In this document: one piece after another, positions 34,270 to 46,224 of the stretch | Position numbering within the stretch: the stretch's first letter is position 1 | How the letters are laid out: the number at the start of each line of letters is the position of its first letter | Origin: Lytechinus variegatus | Lineage: Eukaryota; Echinodermata; Echinoidea; Temnopleuroida; Toxopneustidae | Length of the DNA: 64,000 nucleotides | Assembly: GCF_018143015.1 (NCBI RefSeq) | Contig: NC_054746.1 | Span: 40,240,687-40,304,686 of the forward strand | Direction of reading: 5' to 3' | Position numbers and translations under genes: made by a program | The notes under the pieces: model-generated | The model's input: the letters and a program-made list of their open reading frames with translations, nothing else | The model's database searches: none | What the model was told of the DNA's origin: nothing

Positions 34270-37200
34270 CTGGGTATTTGAAGTAGAATGAAAATCATGG
34301 TTTGTGGTTAATTATAACAGGTAAATTTTAACATGAGAAATTTTTCTTTAATCACAATAAAGAAAATGTAGGTTTATGTAAGGAAGCTTTCCCATGAAAT
34401 GTAGGACGTTTCAGCCAATATTGTTACACAAGCAGGTGAGATCCTCATAACGTGTCATACCTGGGTGAAATCAAAATTGTATTCCCTCTAAAAAGCAGTT
34501 TTTTTTTTTTGTACCACTTGTTGGCCCCAAAAAGCAATGTCTTATGAACTAAATTATCTCATTCTCATTTCTCTAATACATTTTAATAAATTTTATTTAG
34601 TCTTTGAAGAATTTGTAAATGGGTAAAAAAATAGAGAACTACAATATATATATATCTTTCAAATCTTTGAATATTATAATAATATTCATTAGATTTCATT
34701 TAACAAATTTCATTCACTTCTAGTAAATTTCAAATCTTTAGCAAATTGATTTGCATGCACATGAGATGTATGCTTATACCTTTCTAGATTATTGAATTGG
34801 GCTCCATAAGTCACCTTTGATAATAAATTCATGTTATTACTATTTTTTCATTTTCATTATTATAATAATAATAATCATTATCATCGTCATAATTTTCATT
34901 GACATTATCATCATTATTACTTTTCTGCTGTTGTTATCATAAGTAATATAATAATTATTATTATCAGCCTAGAACTATTCGGAAAAAGTAACAAAGAAGT
35001 TATGTTTGATGTAATCATCATCATCATCACATTTATCATAATTGTTCTTATTAATATCATTATTATTATTATCATAAATAAAATGTGTTACCTGTTAGAA
35101 CTGCCCAATGTGCACTATGTCCTTTCCTAGTAGTAGGTTCATTGTTAGAATCTTTATCATATCTGAATCAGATTCAGGTCAGGGCATAATAATGTATTTC
35201 ATCATGTACTCGATCAATTTCCTAAGGTGGCAATGTAAATTCAAAATTTTTCACTAAGAAATGTCTTAAACTTGGAATAAAAACAATAACAATGTATCTT
35301 CATCCATGCAATTAACTTCATGCATCAAGGATGATACTAGATTACATACTGAGGTGAAGACAAATAAACTAGATCTTTTATATTGTATACAAATGAAATG
35401 ATGCATTCTCACTCATGAACTACAAATTAACTTAAAACGTAAAATAGAAGCAAGAGAAATAGTCAAGAAACAGGTTTAGCCCAACAACACCTTTTCATTT
35501 CATGGGTAGTTCAGGTTTCAGAATTGATTTGATTCAGGGTGTATAATATGGTCAACCGCCATATTACAATTGTAAAGCTTACCATGTCTTGAATGCAAGC
35601 GCACTGTATCAGAAACAATTTGACAATTTCTATAAAAAGTTTATCAAAATCAAAATAGTTTCAGTAGCTTATAACTGTTAAAACAAGTTTGTTACTATAA
35701 CAAGTTTTAAAACATGGGCCCAAGAGAGTAACTGATTGTATACAGCTTGCCATAGAGTTCAGCTATGCCTAATTATAAAATAAATTATATTTTACAGGCC
35801 CTTGCTGATATGAAACATCTAAGAGAATTAAAGGGAAAATCAATATAGTAATAGATCATGTAAAAGGATACGGCACCAATGCTGGCAATCCCTTTGCTAG
35901 ATGACTAATGACATCATGCTTATGAAGTTGAAGACCGCCACTGAGCAGTTGACCTGTGAGGTTGAATTCTTCTTCTGCAAACTTTAAGGTATTAGATGCT
36001 GAAATAAGCAGAAGATTTATCACTCTGAATCAGCATAGTTTATAAGTAGTATCTAAATAAATGAATGAATACAGTACATTAAAAACTTCTCTTATTCTAT
36101 TTTTAGCGCTGAAGTTATTTTTCAAAGTATTTGCTATCCTTATCCCAAGGATTATCACTTTGAAATATGTCTTCTGTAGTACTAATATGAGAGAAAGATA
36201 AGTTTATTCATGAACAAAATTTTCAAAGCAGGTTTATCCAAAATTTTACCCTATTAATGACCTTGGATGAAGTATCAAATGGGATAAATAAAAAAATGCA
36301 CTAATTCATAATTGTTTCTGCAATTGCCTGATCTAAAATTATATCAAATACCCTGCACTCTGTTACATTTTTCATGGCATGATAAAAAGGAAACTGGGAT
36401 TAGTTATTTCTTCTTTGGTAAGCGATTGAATTACAGTATTTTTATTCACATCACCACAGGTTTAGTTTTTGATACTAATACCTAACATGATATGAATAGT
36501 TTGAACTTCAATATCAAACTCAAGTTGTAGAGAAACGTTGGCTAGTATTTGCTCAAGATAAGAGGACCAAGTTTCAGAAAAGGATGGTGCAGGAATGGTT
36601 CATTTCTCTTATATTCTAACATTTCTTCCACTAAACCTCTACTTGAAAAAGGATACATATAATTTACATGTGTGAGTTTCTGCAAGAATTGTTCCTGACA
36701 AGCCTCAGTTTTTACTTTTCTAATCTTCTACTAGTATTCATGAATTTCATGAATGGTTCATGAACCGCAAGCTGGCACACATAGTTCCCGCATTAGCATG
36801 CACGAGTATGCAAACTATGCAGGAACCATTCACCAGGAATTTTATTTTGTATTAAAAAAACAAATTATTGTCACAAAATGTGTAAATCACTTACGGGACA
36901 TATTGATAAAGCATTCAATTAATGGGATAACTGCACAAGTAAAAATTACCTGAGAATTAAGCAATCACTTTAATATGTATGTATTCATTAAGTTGGGGTT
37001 CTTGCGAGACCAAGTCATGTTTAGGAATTAATAACCTTTGACGTTGAACCTATCATAATAGTTGGATCATCCTCACCGGTATATAAGAATACATAAGCTA
37101 ATTTTGATGGGGATGTATCAAAAGGTAACCATGATTTTTCTCCTTTTTCACCTTGTACAATGAAATCCTCAAAACATGACTGAGCCAAGTTTAACAATGA

Positions 37201-40200
37201 ATTATCAAATGGAAGCAGGATAAGTACTTACCTGAAAACATTTCTCCCTGGAGTGTGTACCCCTTCTCTCTTGCTGCATTTAAGACTACATCTAGACTCT
37301 TTTCTGATGAATTCAGCATACTGGCAGCCATTGATAATGCTACTAGGCCACAGCTGTTAAATAAATTAATGAATCACTTTGAAATCACACATACATACAT
37401 GTACCTTCCTTCCCATACATACTTATCAATAAACATTGGATTTGCTTTATTATTGTTCAAAGTTTCATACATACTAAATCCAAGTCAAATAAGTAACCAT
37501 CCATGTATCTATGTAACAAAACACCTCTATAAATGGGAGCTTTTACTAATCCAGGGGGATGTTTCACAAAGACTTAAGTATGACTTAGAGTCGCACTTAA
37601 ATGACTCGTCGTGTGCAGTATAAAAGGCAGCATTGTTCAGATCATGCTAAGAGGATGGGCACTACTGCGTATTGATCAAAAACTCACGAACAGTCATGTG
37701 AAATACCAACCAGTTTGGAAACTTACGTAGTCCCTTGCTGACCAATGTACTTTATCTTTTGATTACAAATTAGCCATCTTGCTATTCCTTCATCTGCACT
37801 CTGAAGTCTCCTATAATAGAATGAGAGAACAAAGCATTCATTTATATACAATCTCGAGATCTTCAAATCCTTCTACAAAATACGGGGGGGGGGGGGGGGG
37901 GGGTATTACGCTGCATTGTTGTAGAGCACTTAGACAGAGTACTGATATGCCTTTTATTTGCAAGTATGATTGTTTGAAATTATGGAAACATACAAAGGAT
38001 TCTGAATATTTTTAAGCTAGAAGTCGCCATAATATTGAATATGATTTGCTTTTTTATCATTACAAAAATGTCCTGTTAAAAAGTCTCTGAGTTTAAAGCT
38101 TGAAACTTGGAATTGAGCCAGCAGAACCAGCAGAAGAAAGGATAACCACAGATAATAGGCAGCCACTGAATTGCTGTACAGAAAGGACCCAACTGGGTGA
38201 ATGAACCTTTTCTTGCCAAAAATTGTCTTTGGTAAATTTTGAGAATTAACATTTGTATCCTGAAATAAACTTTAAAGCGTGAAACTTTGACAAGAAATAG
38301 TTGAGATATTAAAATGAATTGTACTCAAGGACCCCTACAAATGTACATGATTGACTTGCATTTCGGGGGGGGGGGGGGGGGAAGGGTAGCAAATAATTAA
38401 AATATGGCGTTTACACATAGCCCATCACCAGTTCTTGACTGCAGCTTGAGATCAGACCAAAAGCACCTATCAATTTTGTCTGCTTTAAATTTCTGGACAT
38501 TGCTTATTCATTTTCATCTTCATTTTATTAAGGGCTATTCCACGGTTACTCACGTTACATTTGGAGACACCGTGACTCATACTTGGAGTTGTAACTCCAT
38601 TATCATTGATAGGAAATAAACATCTCCAACAAAGTACAGGGTCTGACTATCCCTTGTATAAAAACAAAACTTGGGAAATTTTATTATGCTCCTGGCAAAT
38701 CTTTGGAATGTGTCGGTTACTCATGTTACATGATTTGGACATGCATAAAATGAAAAGTCGACATAAGTGAAGTCTCCTCATGCAAGGCTTTTATAAAAGT
38801 TGATTATATCCATTTCAAAGGAAGTATATTAGGGAGACAAACTTTGTATATAATTAAAAAAATAAAGAACACATGGATTTTACTTGGGATGCAGATATGG
38901 TTACTCATGTTAAGGTTACTCACGTTACATTTTGTCAATGTATGGTTAACAACACACATGTCATTAAAATTTCAATAATGTGTGTAAAATTCATTGCTAG
39001 GAACCAAAAATTGGAACAATTGGAGCTTTATTAGGGAGAAAGAGGGAAAAGTATGATTTCGCTTACTAATTATGCATAAATTAGCATAATCGCTTAATAT
39101 CACTTTGCATGAAATAAATTACTGTATAGTATTGTAGATTATGTCCAAGACAACCTGCGCGAGATCTCAAGGGGGGCCTGGGAGGCCCACCCCCCCCCCA
39201 CGCATGGGCTATTTCATCTCCCAAAATACCCCAGCCTAGATAGGGTTACACGTAAGGGCATTCAATGTGTTGTTCGAACACTCTTTGGTTAATCGAAACC
39301 AAGTCTTACTAACGCACTCTCGCATTGTGAATACTTCTACTAATATTCAATTTTTTGTGTGATTGTATGACCACTGATATTTTGATGAAAGAGTCACATC
39401 AAAGAGTTGTACCCTCATTTTGCTTTTAATTAATCAAAATTAACTTCACAAGTCACCATGAAACTTAAACTTGACATCCCACAGAAAATATTACCTAAAT
39501 GAATAATTTTTACTGGTTACTCACATTACATGATGGTTACTCACGTTACAAAGTTACTCATGTTACAGTTTTTCTTCATCATTTTTATAAAAAATTTCTT
39601 TCACGGACAGATACAGGAACCACATCAGTGAAACATGAAAAATACAAAAATGAAACTCAACTCCAGAGTCCAAAGTACTAAAGGAATTAAACACCTATTC
39701 AAAATAATGTTGGGTATAGGAAAGAAGTCAAATACTGAACCTAAGAAAAAAAGGGGCTCTGCAATCTCTGCCTGGAAGAGAAATATATCACTATCACCAA
39801 TAACAAATAGTGTCTCAACAAAAGGTCAAAAATAATATCAGTGCCGTAACAGATGCCGAAGACCCCCAGAAAACCAATCGGGTGTGACGACCCATTGCGC
39901 AGCACACTGACGCAACCAAGTTGTCATCAGTCTGCCTAAAGATCGCTTAATGCATGACAGTTGCAGACCAACCTGACCAATGAATGACTATATTGCTCTG
40001 CCCTGGCATTGAGCACTCTTGGAAACCTCAATTACTCCCATACCAAGTGGATATATGTATATATAAAAGAAGTACATTTTCTTACCATGAGGGCAACCTT
40101 TCAATTGTCTGTTTAACCTCAAGTGCAGAACTTTCTAAGTCTCCATGTATTTTCTTCTTATCCTCTGTGGGGCTAATATGAACTACAGATGGAGGAGGAG

Positions 40201-40681
40201 GAGGTGGAGGTGGAGGTGGAGGAATAGACGTTTCCATGACACCTCCTTGTTCAACACTTTCTTTGGACCTAAAACAAAATTACATTTAAAAGTAAATAAG
40301 TCTCAAGAAATGCATTACAGTAGAGGCCAAAAAATTGTTGCTGTGTCAGACAAGCCTCTGACAAGCTATCGGGTGTCAAAAACAACCTTTACTTTAAACA
40401 TTTCCAATTTTTATGCAAACCTTTATAGTTTAAAGGTACGCATGAAATTTGAATACATCATGAAAACTGACTGGGGTTTGGCAGAAGCGCAACCAAACCT
40501 GCTTGGAAACATACTTGTGTGATGCGATAGAACTGTCATAGCCCATTCAGTGTCAATACAATTGAATACAGTATGTTTTGTATGTTTTTCTTTTAAATCT
40601 GAGAGTGGCCCCTTACTTATGGCCTTTACTGTACATGGAGTAATTAGCAACTTACACAGGAGCAGCAGAACACACTTTCAT
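33932..40681 (-). CDS. ACTMAP: Actin maturation protease (C19orf54 family), 7 exons, 316 aa
   Basis: ACTMAP is the cytosolic cysteine protease that removes the acetylated N-terminal residue(s) of newly made actin. Seven minus-strand exons (40681-40656, 40268-40086, 37810-37727, 37353-37232, 35998-35872, 35162-35092, 34269-33932) join to 951 nt in frame. Order: a Pro-rich N terminus with 11 consecutive Pro (about residues 25-35); a C39-like protease core with GQQGTTCGLVALSMA (Cys99 as nucleophile, preceded by an oxyanion-type Gln), GYTLQGEMFS, QLLSGGL, LVPYDKDSN, KGHSAHWAV (His199); then RQGKSRLLGAWQYD and a C-terminal AGLADKAILL. Each block matches human C19orf54 in the same order. The start at 40681 gives MKVCSAAPV; Met20 (MET SIPP) in exon 2 is the alternative if exon 1 is wrong. 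A minus-strand AATAAA is at 33705-33710, about 220 nt past the stop. Confidence 0.93.
34850..35085. repeat. ATT/TAA-rich low-complexity block
   Basis: Imperfect ATTATT, TCATCATCAT and TAATAATAAT runs end just downstream of the ACTMAP exon 6 donor. Confidence 0.8.
35092..35162 (-). CDS. ACTMAP: ACTMAP exon 6, catalytic His
   Basis: 71 nt. Encodes YDKDSNNEPTTRKGHSAHWA then VLT. His199 in SAHWAV aligns with the human KAHWAV His. Confidence 0.93.
35163..35871 (-). other. ACTMAP: U12-type intron of ACTMAP
   Basis: The only boundary that keeps the conserved LVPYDKD reading frame places the donor at GTATCCTTTT, a full match to the minor-spliceosome donor (RTATCCTTT). The acceptor is GATTCAG|AT. 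Seventeen bases before the intron end is a CCCTGAC motif that resembles the U12 branch site (consensus TTCCTTRAC). The donor is seen directly; use of the minor spliceosome follows from knowledge of that motif. Confidence 0.82.
35872..35998 (-). CDS. ACTMAP: ACTMAP exon 5
   Basis: 127 nt. Encodes ASNTLKFAEEEFNLTGQLLS then GGLQLHKHDVISHLAKGLPA. It ends in phase 2 at a U12-type donor. Confidence 0.92.
37232..37353 (-). CDS. ACTMAP: ACTMAP exon 4, catalytic Cys
   Basis: 122 nt. Begins CGLVALSMAAS and ends GYTLQGEMFS. The Cys99 codon lies at the exon start. Human equivalent: CGLVALWMAGTLL ... GYTAQGEMFS. Confidence 0.93.
37727..37810 (-). CDS. ACTMAP: ACTMAP exon 3
   Basis: 84 nt between ATTATAG| and TAC|GTAAGT. 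Encodes RLQSADEGIARWLICNQKIK then YIGQQGT, the sequence leading to the catalytic Cys. Confidence 0.9.
37885..37904 (+). repeat. Long poly-G tract
   Basis: About 19 consecutive G in ACTMAP intron 2; a second tract of about 17 G is at 38365. Confidence 0.95.
38544..39567 (+). repeat. Seven dispersed copies of GGTTACTCAYGTTACA
   Basis: Copies start at 38544, 38715, 38899, 38914, 39515, 39535 and 39552, all in one orientation with irregular spacing; the last is slightly altered. The motif itself is GTTAC-4 bp-GTTAC. A TTAACCCTA-type repeat (39000-39248) interrupts the block. Confidence 0.88.
39000..39248 (+). mobile_element. TTAACCCTA-ended repeat, copy C, right part only
   Basis: Matches the right third of copy A (TTATGCATAAATTAGCATAA, TTGTAGATTATGTCC, ending CTAGATAGGGTTA). 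The left end is missing. Confidence 0.8.
40086..40268 (-). CDS. ACTMAP: ACTMAP exon 2, proline-rich
   Basis: 183 nt between TTTTAG| and CATG|GTAAG. Encodes VMETSI, a run of 11 Pro, then VVHISPTEDKKKIHGDLESS and KQTIERLPS. The Pro run corresponds to the profilin-binding Pro-rich segment of human ACTMAP. Confidence 0.88.
40656..40681 (-). CDS. ACTMAP: ACTMAP exon 1 (proposed)
   Basis: Only 26 nt, encoding MKVCSAAP plus two bases, with donor CTGT|GTAAGTT. It joins exon 2 in frame. Too short to confirm by homology, so the start may instead lie in exon 2 at Met20. Confidence 0.5.
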
Positions 40682-40739
40682 TTGGAGGGTCAAAGCAAAG
40701 AAAGGCACTAGTATGTAAACAAGTGGAATGCCTCTGGCC

Positions 40740-41820
40740 GTCTCACCTGCATCACACGGTTCAATATAGCAGCAGTGCTGACTTTGAATACTACTCTAAC
40801 TCGCACACGATGTTCAGTGATACATGGTTACTCTTATGTCCACTTTTTATGAACTAGACCAATAAACTTACAGAGATATGATGGTTATTCAACAAAAAAC
40901 CCAACATGGCCAAAGTTCATTGACCTTACATGACCTTTGACCTTAATCATGTGACCTGAAACTCGCACAGGATGTTCAGTGATACTTGATTACTCTTATG
41001 TACAAGTTTCATGAATGAGATCCATAAACTTTCAAAGTTATGATGGTAATTCAACAGATACACCCAATTCGGCCAAAGTTCATTGACCTTTGACCTTGGT
41101 CATGTGACCTGAAACGCGCACAGGATGTTCAGTGATACTTAATTACTCTAATGTCCAAGTTTAATGAACTAGACCAATAAACTTTCAAAGTTATGATGGT
41201 AATTCAACAGATACCCCCGATTCGGCCAAAGTTCATTGACCCTAAATGACCTTTGACCTTAATCATGAGCCCTGAAACTTGCACAAAATGTTCAGCGATG
41301 CTTGATTACTATTATGTCCAAGTTTCATGAATCAGATCCATAAACATTCAAAGTTATGATGGGAATTCAACAGATATCCCCAATTCGGCCAAAGTTCATT
41401 GACCCTAAATGACCTTTGACCTTGGTCATGTGACGTGAAACTCATGCAGGATGTTCAGTGATACTTTATTAACCTTATGTCCAAGTTTCATGAACTAGGT
41501 CCATATATTTTCTAAGTTATGATGACATTTCAAAAACTTAACCTCAGGTTAAGATTTCGATGTTGATTCCTCCAACATGGTCTAAGTTCATTGACCCTAA
41601 ATGACCTTTGACCTTTGTCATGTGACATGAAACTCTAATAGGATGTTCAGTAATACTTGATTAACCTTATGGCCAAGTTTTATTAACTAGGTCCATATAC
41701 TTTCTAAGTTATGACGTCATTTCAAAAACTTAACCTCAGGTTAAGATTTGATGTTGACGCCGCCGCCGCCGCCGTCGGAAAAGCGGCGCCTATAGTCTCA
41801 CTTTGCTTCACAGGTGAGAC
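40740..41820 (-). repeat. 1.09-kb GTCTCACCTGC-ended repeat, copy 2, inverted
   Basis: Reverse complement of 15062-16148 along its whole length; the first 80 bp differ at only a few positions. Carries five TGACCTTTGACCT motifs. It lies just upstream of the proposed ACTMAP exon 1 (about 60 bp). Confidence 0.9.
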
Positions 41821-42711
41821 AAAAATTAACATGCATATGTTGGCTATATCTCATTATGCAAGTGAACGTTGCAAGTGAGGGGTTTTGAAAAACATTTAGT
41901 AAACTTGCATTGTATTTGGTCTATTCTGGAGCTAATTGCAACTCTAAAAAAAAAACATATTTGAAACTTTGGCGGAGAACGGGGGGGGGGGGGGGTGGTG
42001 GAGAGCATGCTTATTCATTCATGTTTTTGGCTGCTACTTCCAACACTCATTAATTTGCAAGTTGCACTTCACATGTATCTCATGACTCCAGCAATGCTGA
42101 ATGATATGTGGATATGCTGTGTGTACATGTGTCATGTGAGTGGCTGAATTGCTGCAAGTATGAAGTGGGGAAATCCAGGCTTATGAGGAGGGAGAAATAG
42201 CAGTATATTTTACAAATGAATGTCATCGTTCAGATAAAGATGACCTCGCAAATAAAACGATTTCAAAAATAAGAAAACTCTAAAAGCAAAGATAACTACA
42301 GAAATAAAGACAACTGCAGAATCATAAGTTTGCACAGGATTATAAAAATTCTTGGAAATAAACACAATCACAGTTTCGCGGGGATATAATCATGTTATCA
42401 TAAAAATAATTCATTTCTAAGAGAGTCTGCATTTATTTCTGAAAGACTGTGATACTACATTTATTTCTGAGAGTTTCTTAATTTTTCAGATTGTTAATTT
42501 TGGCCCTTTTGGCTGCCAATATGCACTAGCGAGCGACACAAAGCTCGATCCGCTCGACCCATTCATTTCAATTCACCTCATCACTACACAAGTTCAATGC
42601 AACGTTTGTTATTCATTATAGGTACAAATTGTTACAATATTAAACAACAGTTTCAAAAGGGGCATTATTAATGCCAGTTCATCCTCGCTCAAACTCAAGA
42701 AAAATTATGAC

Positions 42712-44170
42712 TCTTCTTCTTAGTTGTTCTTCCCTCGGTATTCGAGGATCAGCGGCTATCCGCAGGTTGGGTGTTGAGTAGAAGTAATTTCTCTACATGA
42801 GTGTGATGAATTTTAAGAATGTATCTGAGGCAGTGGGTCATAACGTTGGCAGCAAGAGTGATAGATAGGTGCGAGGAGGGTAATAAGATATTAGTGGCAA
42901 GGATGAGCAGAGGTGAAGGCTTGGCTAACTGAAGCAGGGAGGCTTAGAGATAGGACATGTTGAATGAGAACAGACCGTTGGGGTTTGAGGACTGGGCAGG
43001 AAGCAAGGAAGTGGGTGGAGCTTTCTTCCTCCATTGAGCAAAGTCTACAGGTGGCGTTGGGAGACTTGCCTATGGTATTCAGTCTTTGTCGTGTTAGGTA
43101 AGTGCCTGTCAGAAGTTGGGAGCGAAGTCTTGCAGCAATACGGAGGTGTGAAGGAAGTGCAGGGGGGAATATACGGCTAGGGCCTGGGAACGTTGAACAT
43201 TGCTTCCAGAAGGCAAGAGTGTTCTTCTCCTGAATGGCATCAACTACATGTAGGTCAGCATTGTGCTTCTTGAAGATGGCCTGGCGGCAGTCTTTTCCAA
43301 GTGAGGTAGTCGATGCTCAGGGAGCCAGACAGGATGGCAGGCAAGCTGTATTTGGCGATTAGCTGCTTCCAGTAGGAGATGAAGGGGAAATCGGCAGCGA
43401 GAGCATTTAGGAGTATTCTGTGCTCAAACCTATCGCTTGGTAGAGTAACCAGTTGCCCGAGAGTCATCAAGGTGTTCAGGTCGATCTGCATAGAGAGAGG
43501 GATAATTCCGGTAAGAAAGACTGCCTCATTTGCTGTACTTCTGGGGAGCCCTAGGAATTTTTTGAAGAGAAGGGCCTGTGCTGAGTCTAGCTTATTCCTC
43601 AATTTTTTGGTAACTCTAATAGCAGCAATGCCATAAAGCATCCTAGGAATGCAATAGGTGGTCCATAACTTGGCAATGGTTGGAGGCCATTGTTTGAGGC
43701 TGAACCACCTAGCAGAGCAAATATGGAGTTATATCCCTTGGCAATGATGTTCGGTGCAGGATCTTGAGAAGTTGAAGACTTGGTGACACCAAGATGGGGA
43801 TGCTGACTGACTTCTTTAACTTCCTCTTCATTCAGGTACCAAGTGTGCTTGAGGTGGTCTTGAACATTAAAGACAAGGATTGCACTTTTTGATGGATTGA
43901 TCTTGTATTTCCATGTGGTTGCATAGGTATAGGTGAGATTCAGCATGCATTGAAGTTCTTTGGCTGAGGAAGCTATGAGGGCCACATCTAGAACAATTAC
44001 CCCCGCATACAGGTTTTGGCAGTGGCAACCAAGATCTTTGTCTCTTAGCAACTTTATCAAGCCGTCGATGAAGATGTTATAGAGAAGAGGGGAGAGGATT
44101 CCTCCTTGTCTCACACCCTTCTGAAGAGGAAAGGAGCAGCTGGCATTCCCTTTACATAGTACTCTGCTGG
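42712..44170 (-). mobile_element. LINE fragment: end of reverse transcriptase and C-terminal CCHC finger
   Basis: Minus-strand reading: KGVRQGGILSPLLYNIFIDG (RT motif), a decayed catalytic YADD box (YAGVIVLDVALIASS), NPSKSAILVF, then in another frame AIRVTKKLRNKLDSAQ and FLGLPRSTANEAVF, and finally RLRSQLLTGTYLTRQRL with CRLCSMEEESSTHFLASCP (CxxC...H...C). At least one frameshift and the altered box show a dead copy, cut at its 5' end near 44170. Clade not assigned. Confidence 0.85.
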
Positions 44171-45128
44171 ATCATTAGTCAAACATTGGCTTGTGCTTTA
44201 GCTTTGAGGGCGATATGCGACAAAATCACATTTTTAAAGTCGGAAAATTACCATCAACCGAAGAAAAAACCTTCCATAGTTAATACATCTGCATCAAGAA
44301 AACGTCGCCCGAGATAAAGGCTGAACAAAAATTGAAAATATTCATGAATTATGCAAACAAAAAATCACTTAAAAAAACACAATTTTGTTTACCCATTTTG
44401 TATTTCCAGGATCAAAACAACTCTTCGCACTGAAATTATGTTCGCAAAGAAAGAAATTTGATGTTTCATCGAATGGCAATGATATGAGAGAGAAAATAAA
44501 ACCTGGAAATCAAATCTTTTTTATTTTATAAAAAGTTTGATTGTAGAAATTTTTATTGATCTTGCCAATTTAACCCGGTGACAGATACAACGGCTGTGCC
44601 TCAGAGTCAGCGGAACAAAGACCAACCTTGCAAAAGTTGCATGCTTGTGTGACTGTGAGTGCGCGATTCTAGTAAAAGATATGCAATGAACACAGACTTT
44701 ACATGCAACAAAAGACAGGTATTCCTAAAAAAAAAAATCTGACTCAAAATAGTGGACAAATAATGAATTTAGGGCATTTCATATGACGACCTCAAAATGC
44801 AGCCTTTCTCATCAAAATCCCTGAATCGTGTGCAAATTGAATGAGTGCGCAGACATGGGGTACCATTTTGAAATTTTCTTTTATTCAATTTGAAAATGGC
44901 TGCTGCCCGAGGTTTTTTCAAGAAAATCCTATATTTTCTTTCATTTTTCAATGAGGAATTGGTACACTTACATGACTTACTCATAATAATATAAGGAAAA
45001 TTATCAACTGAAAGATTTTGTGAAATAAGAAATTCATGCTAATAGTACATTTAAATCTTAACTCAAATTGTTAGGTGCGCAAGACTTGGGCCCTTTGGGG
45101 TCCCACTTACTCTGGCAGCCCGAACACG
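44171..45128. other. Intergenic, nothing recognised
   Basis: AT-rich, no coding exon or clear repeat structure seen on either strand. Confidence 0.35.
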
Positions 45129-46224
45129 TATGGTAGTGGATCGTATTACCAAACACTTTTCATGAATTCAATCATTTTAAAAATATTATTCTCATAAAAT
45201 TCACCAAACTTTCACCATAAATACACAATTACCTACAAAATATAAATATGTAAAAAATTTGCCGACATCGTTTCAGAGCTACCAAGCATTTTGGACTCTT
45301 GTTCATCCCCTCAAATGTCTGTCTCACGCAATTATCACAGCCTATCTCCATATACTTTGTACACAATGTCTGTGATCTCACTTAGATTCACAGAAAATCT
45401 CACGCATAGCTGGTCTTTGAACTTGGCATCTCTGTCGTTTTTCCTTTTGATATTAGCTTCCAATCGGACCCCTCTTCGGAAGTGAAATATTTTGGTCACT
45501 TGAAAAAAGTATCGTATTATTACCGTACGTCTGTTTTCTATTGGAAAAGTTGAAAAATCAACAAAATCACTGATGAGCTATTTTGACCATATTTTATTAT
45601 TTTCAACTTTGAAAATGTGTTTTCTATTCCCTTTGGAAGGATGTTGCTAAGAATTGAGCGTATGAAATTATTTTCTGACGCGTACGATGTGCACGTTCGG
45701 TAATACAAGGCCGGTACGCGGTCGGTAATACCAAAGATACTACAAGGGGAAGATCGGACACTTCGGCGATATTTTGAAACGCTCGATAAATGCTTGTGGG
45801 GAAGGGCGCCCAACAGCGTTGAGTAAGTAAACCTTCGCATATCGGCACGCGACTGTGTACTGTAATAAAACATATGGGGAAAATGAGAGAGTGGAGTTTG
45901 GAGAGGGCTCAAGGGTGGCTCGTGAAAATATTTCCACATATTATTAATATTACCAAGAAACATCTTAAAATATATTCAACTCAAATGTAAGGGGAAAAAA
46001 TTGAGAAAATAAAAATTTAAAATGTAAAAATAGTCTATCCCTCAACCCTTCACCATTTCTCTCATATGTTTTGTACACAACCATCCCGCGATACGCAAAG
46101 GTCAAAAAAGGTCGTTACTTACTCAACGCTGTAGGGCGCTCTTCCCAAGCGTTTCATTACGCGGTCTATGTACTGTCCGACCTTCCCCTTGTAGTATCTT
46201 TGGTAATACAATCACTCACTATAC
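45129..46224. mobile_element. GTATTACC-ended repeat, copy 2, split by an insertion
   Basis: Starts TATGGTAGTGGATCGTATTACC and ends TAATACAATCACTCACTATAC-like, as copy 3 does. A 471-bp element lies inside at 45732-46202. Sequence is more diverged than copies 1 and 3. Confidence 0.85.
45732..46202. mobile_element. 471-bp MITE nested in the GTATTACC repeat
   Basis: Perfect inverted ends CAAAGATACTACAAGGGGAA and TTCCCCTTGTAGTATCTTTG, flanked by GTAATAC on both sides (7 bp, or 8 if a G is shared). The uninterrupted site GGTCGGTAATACAATCACTC is present at 47277-47296. Likely hAT-like. Confidence 0.9.
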
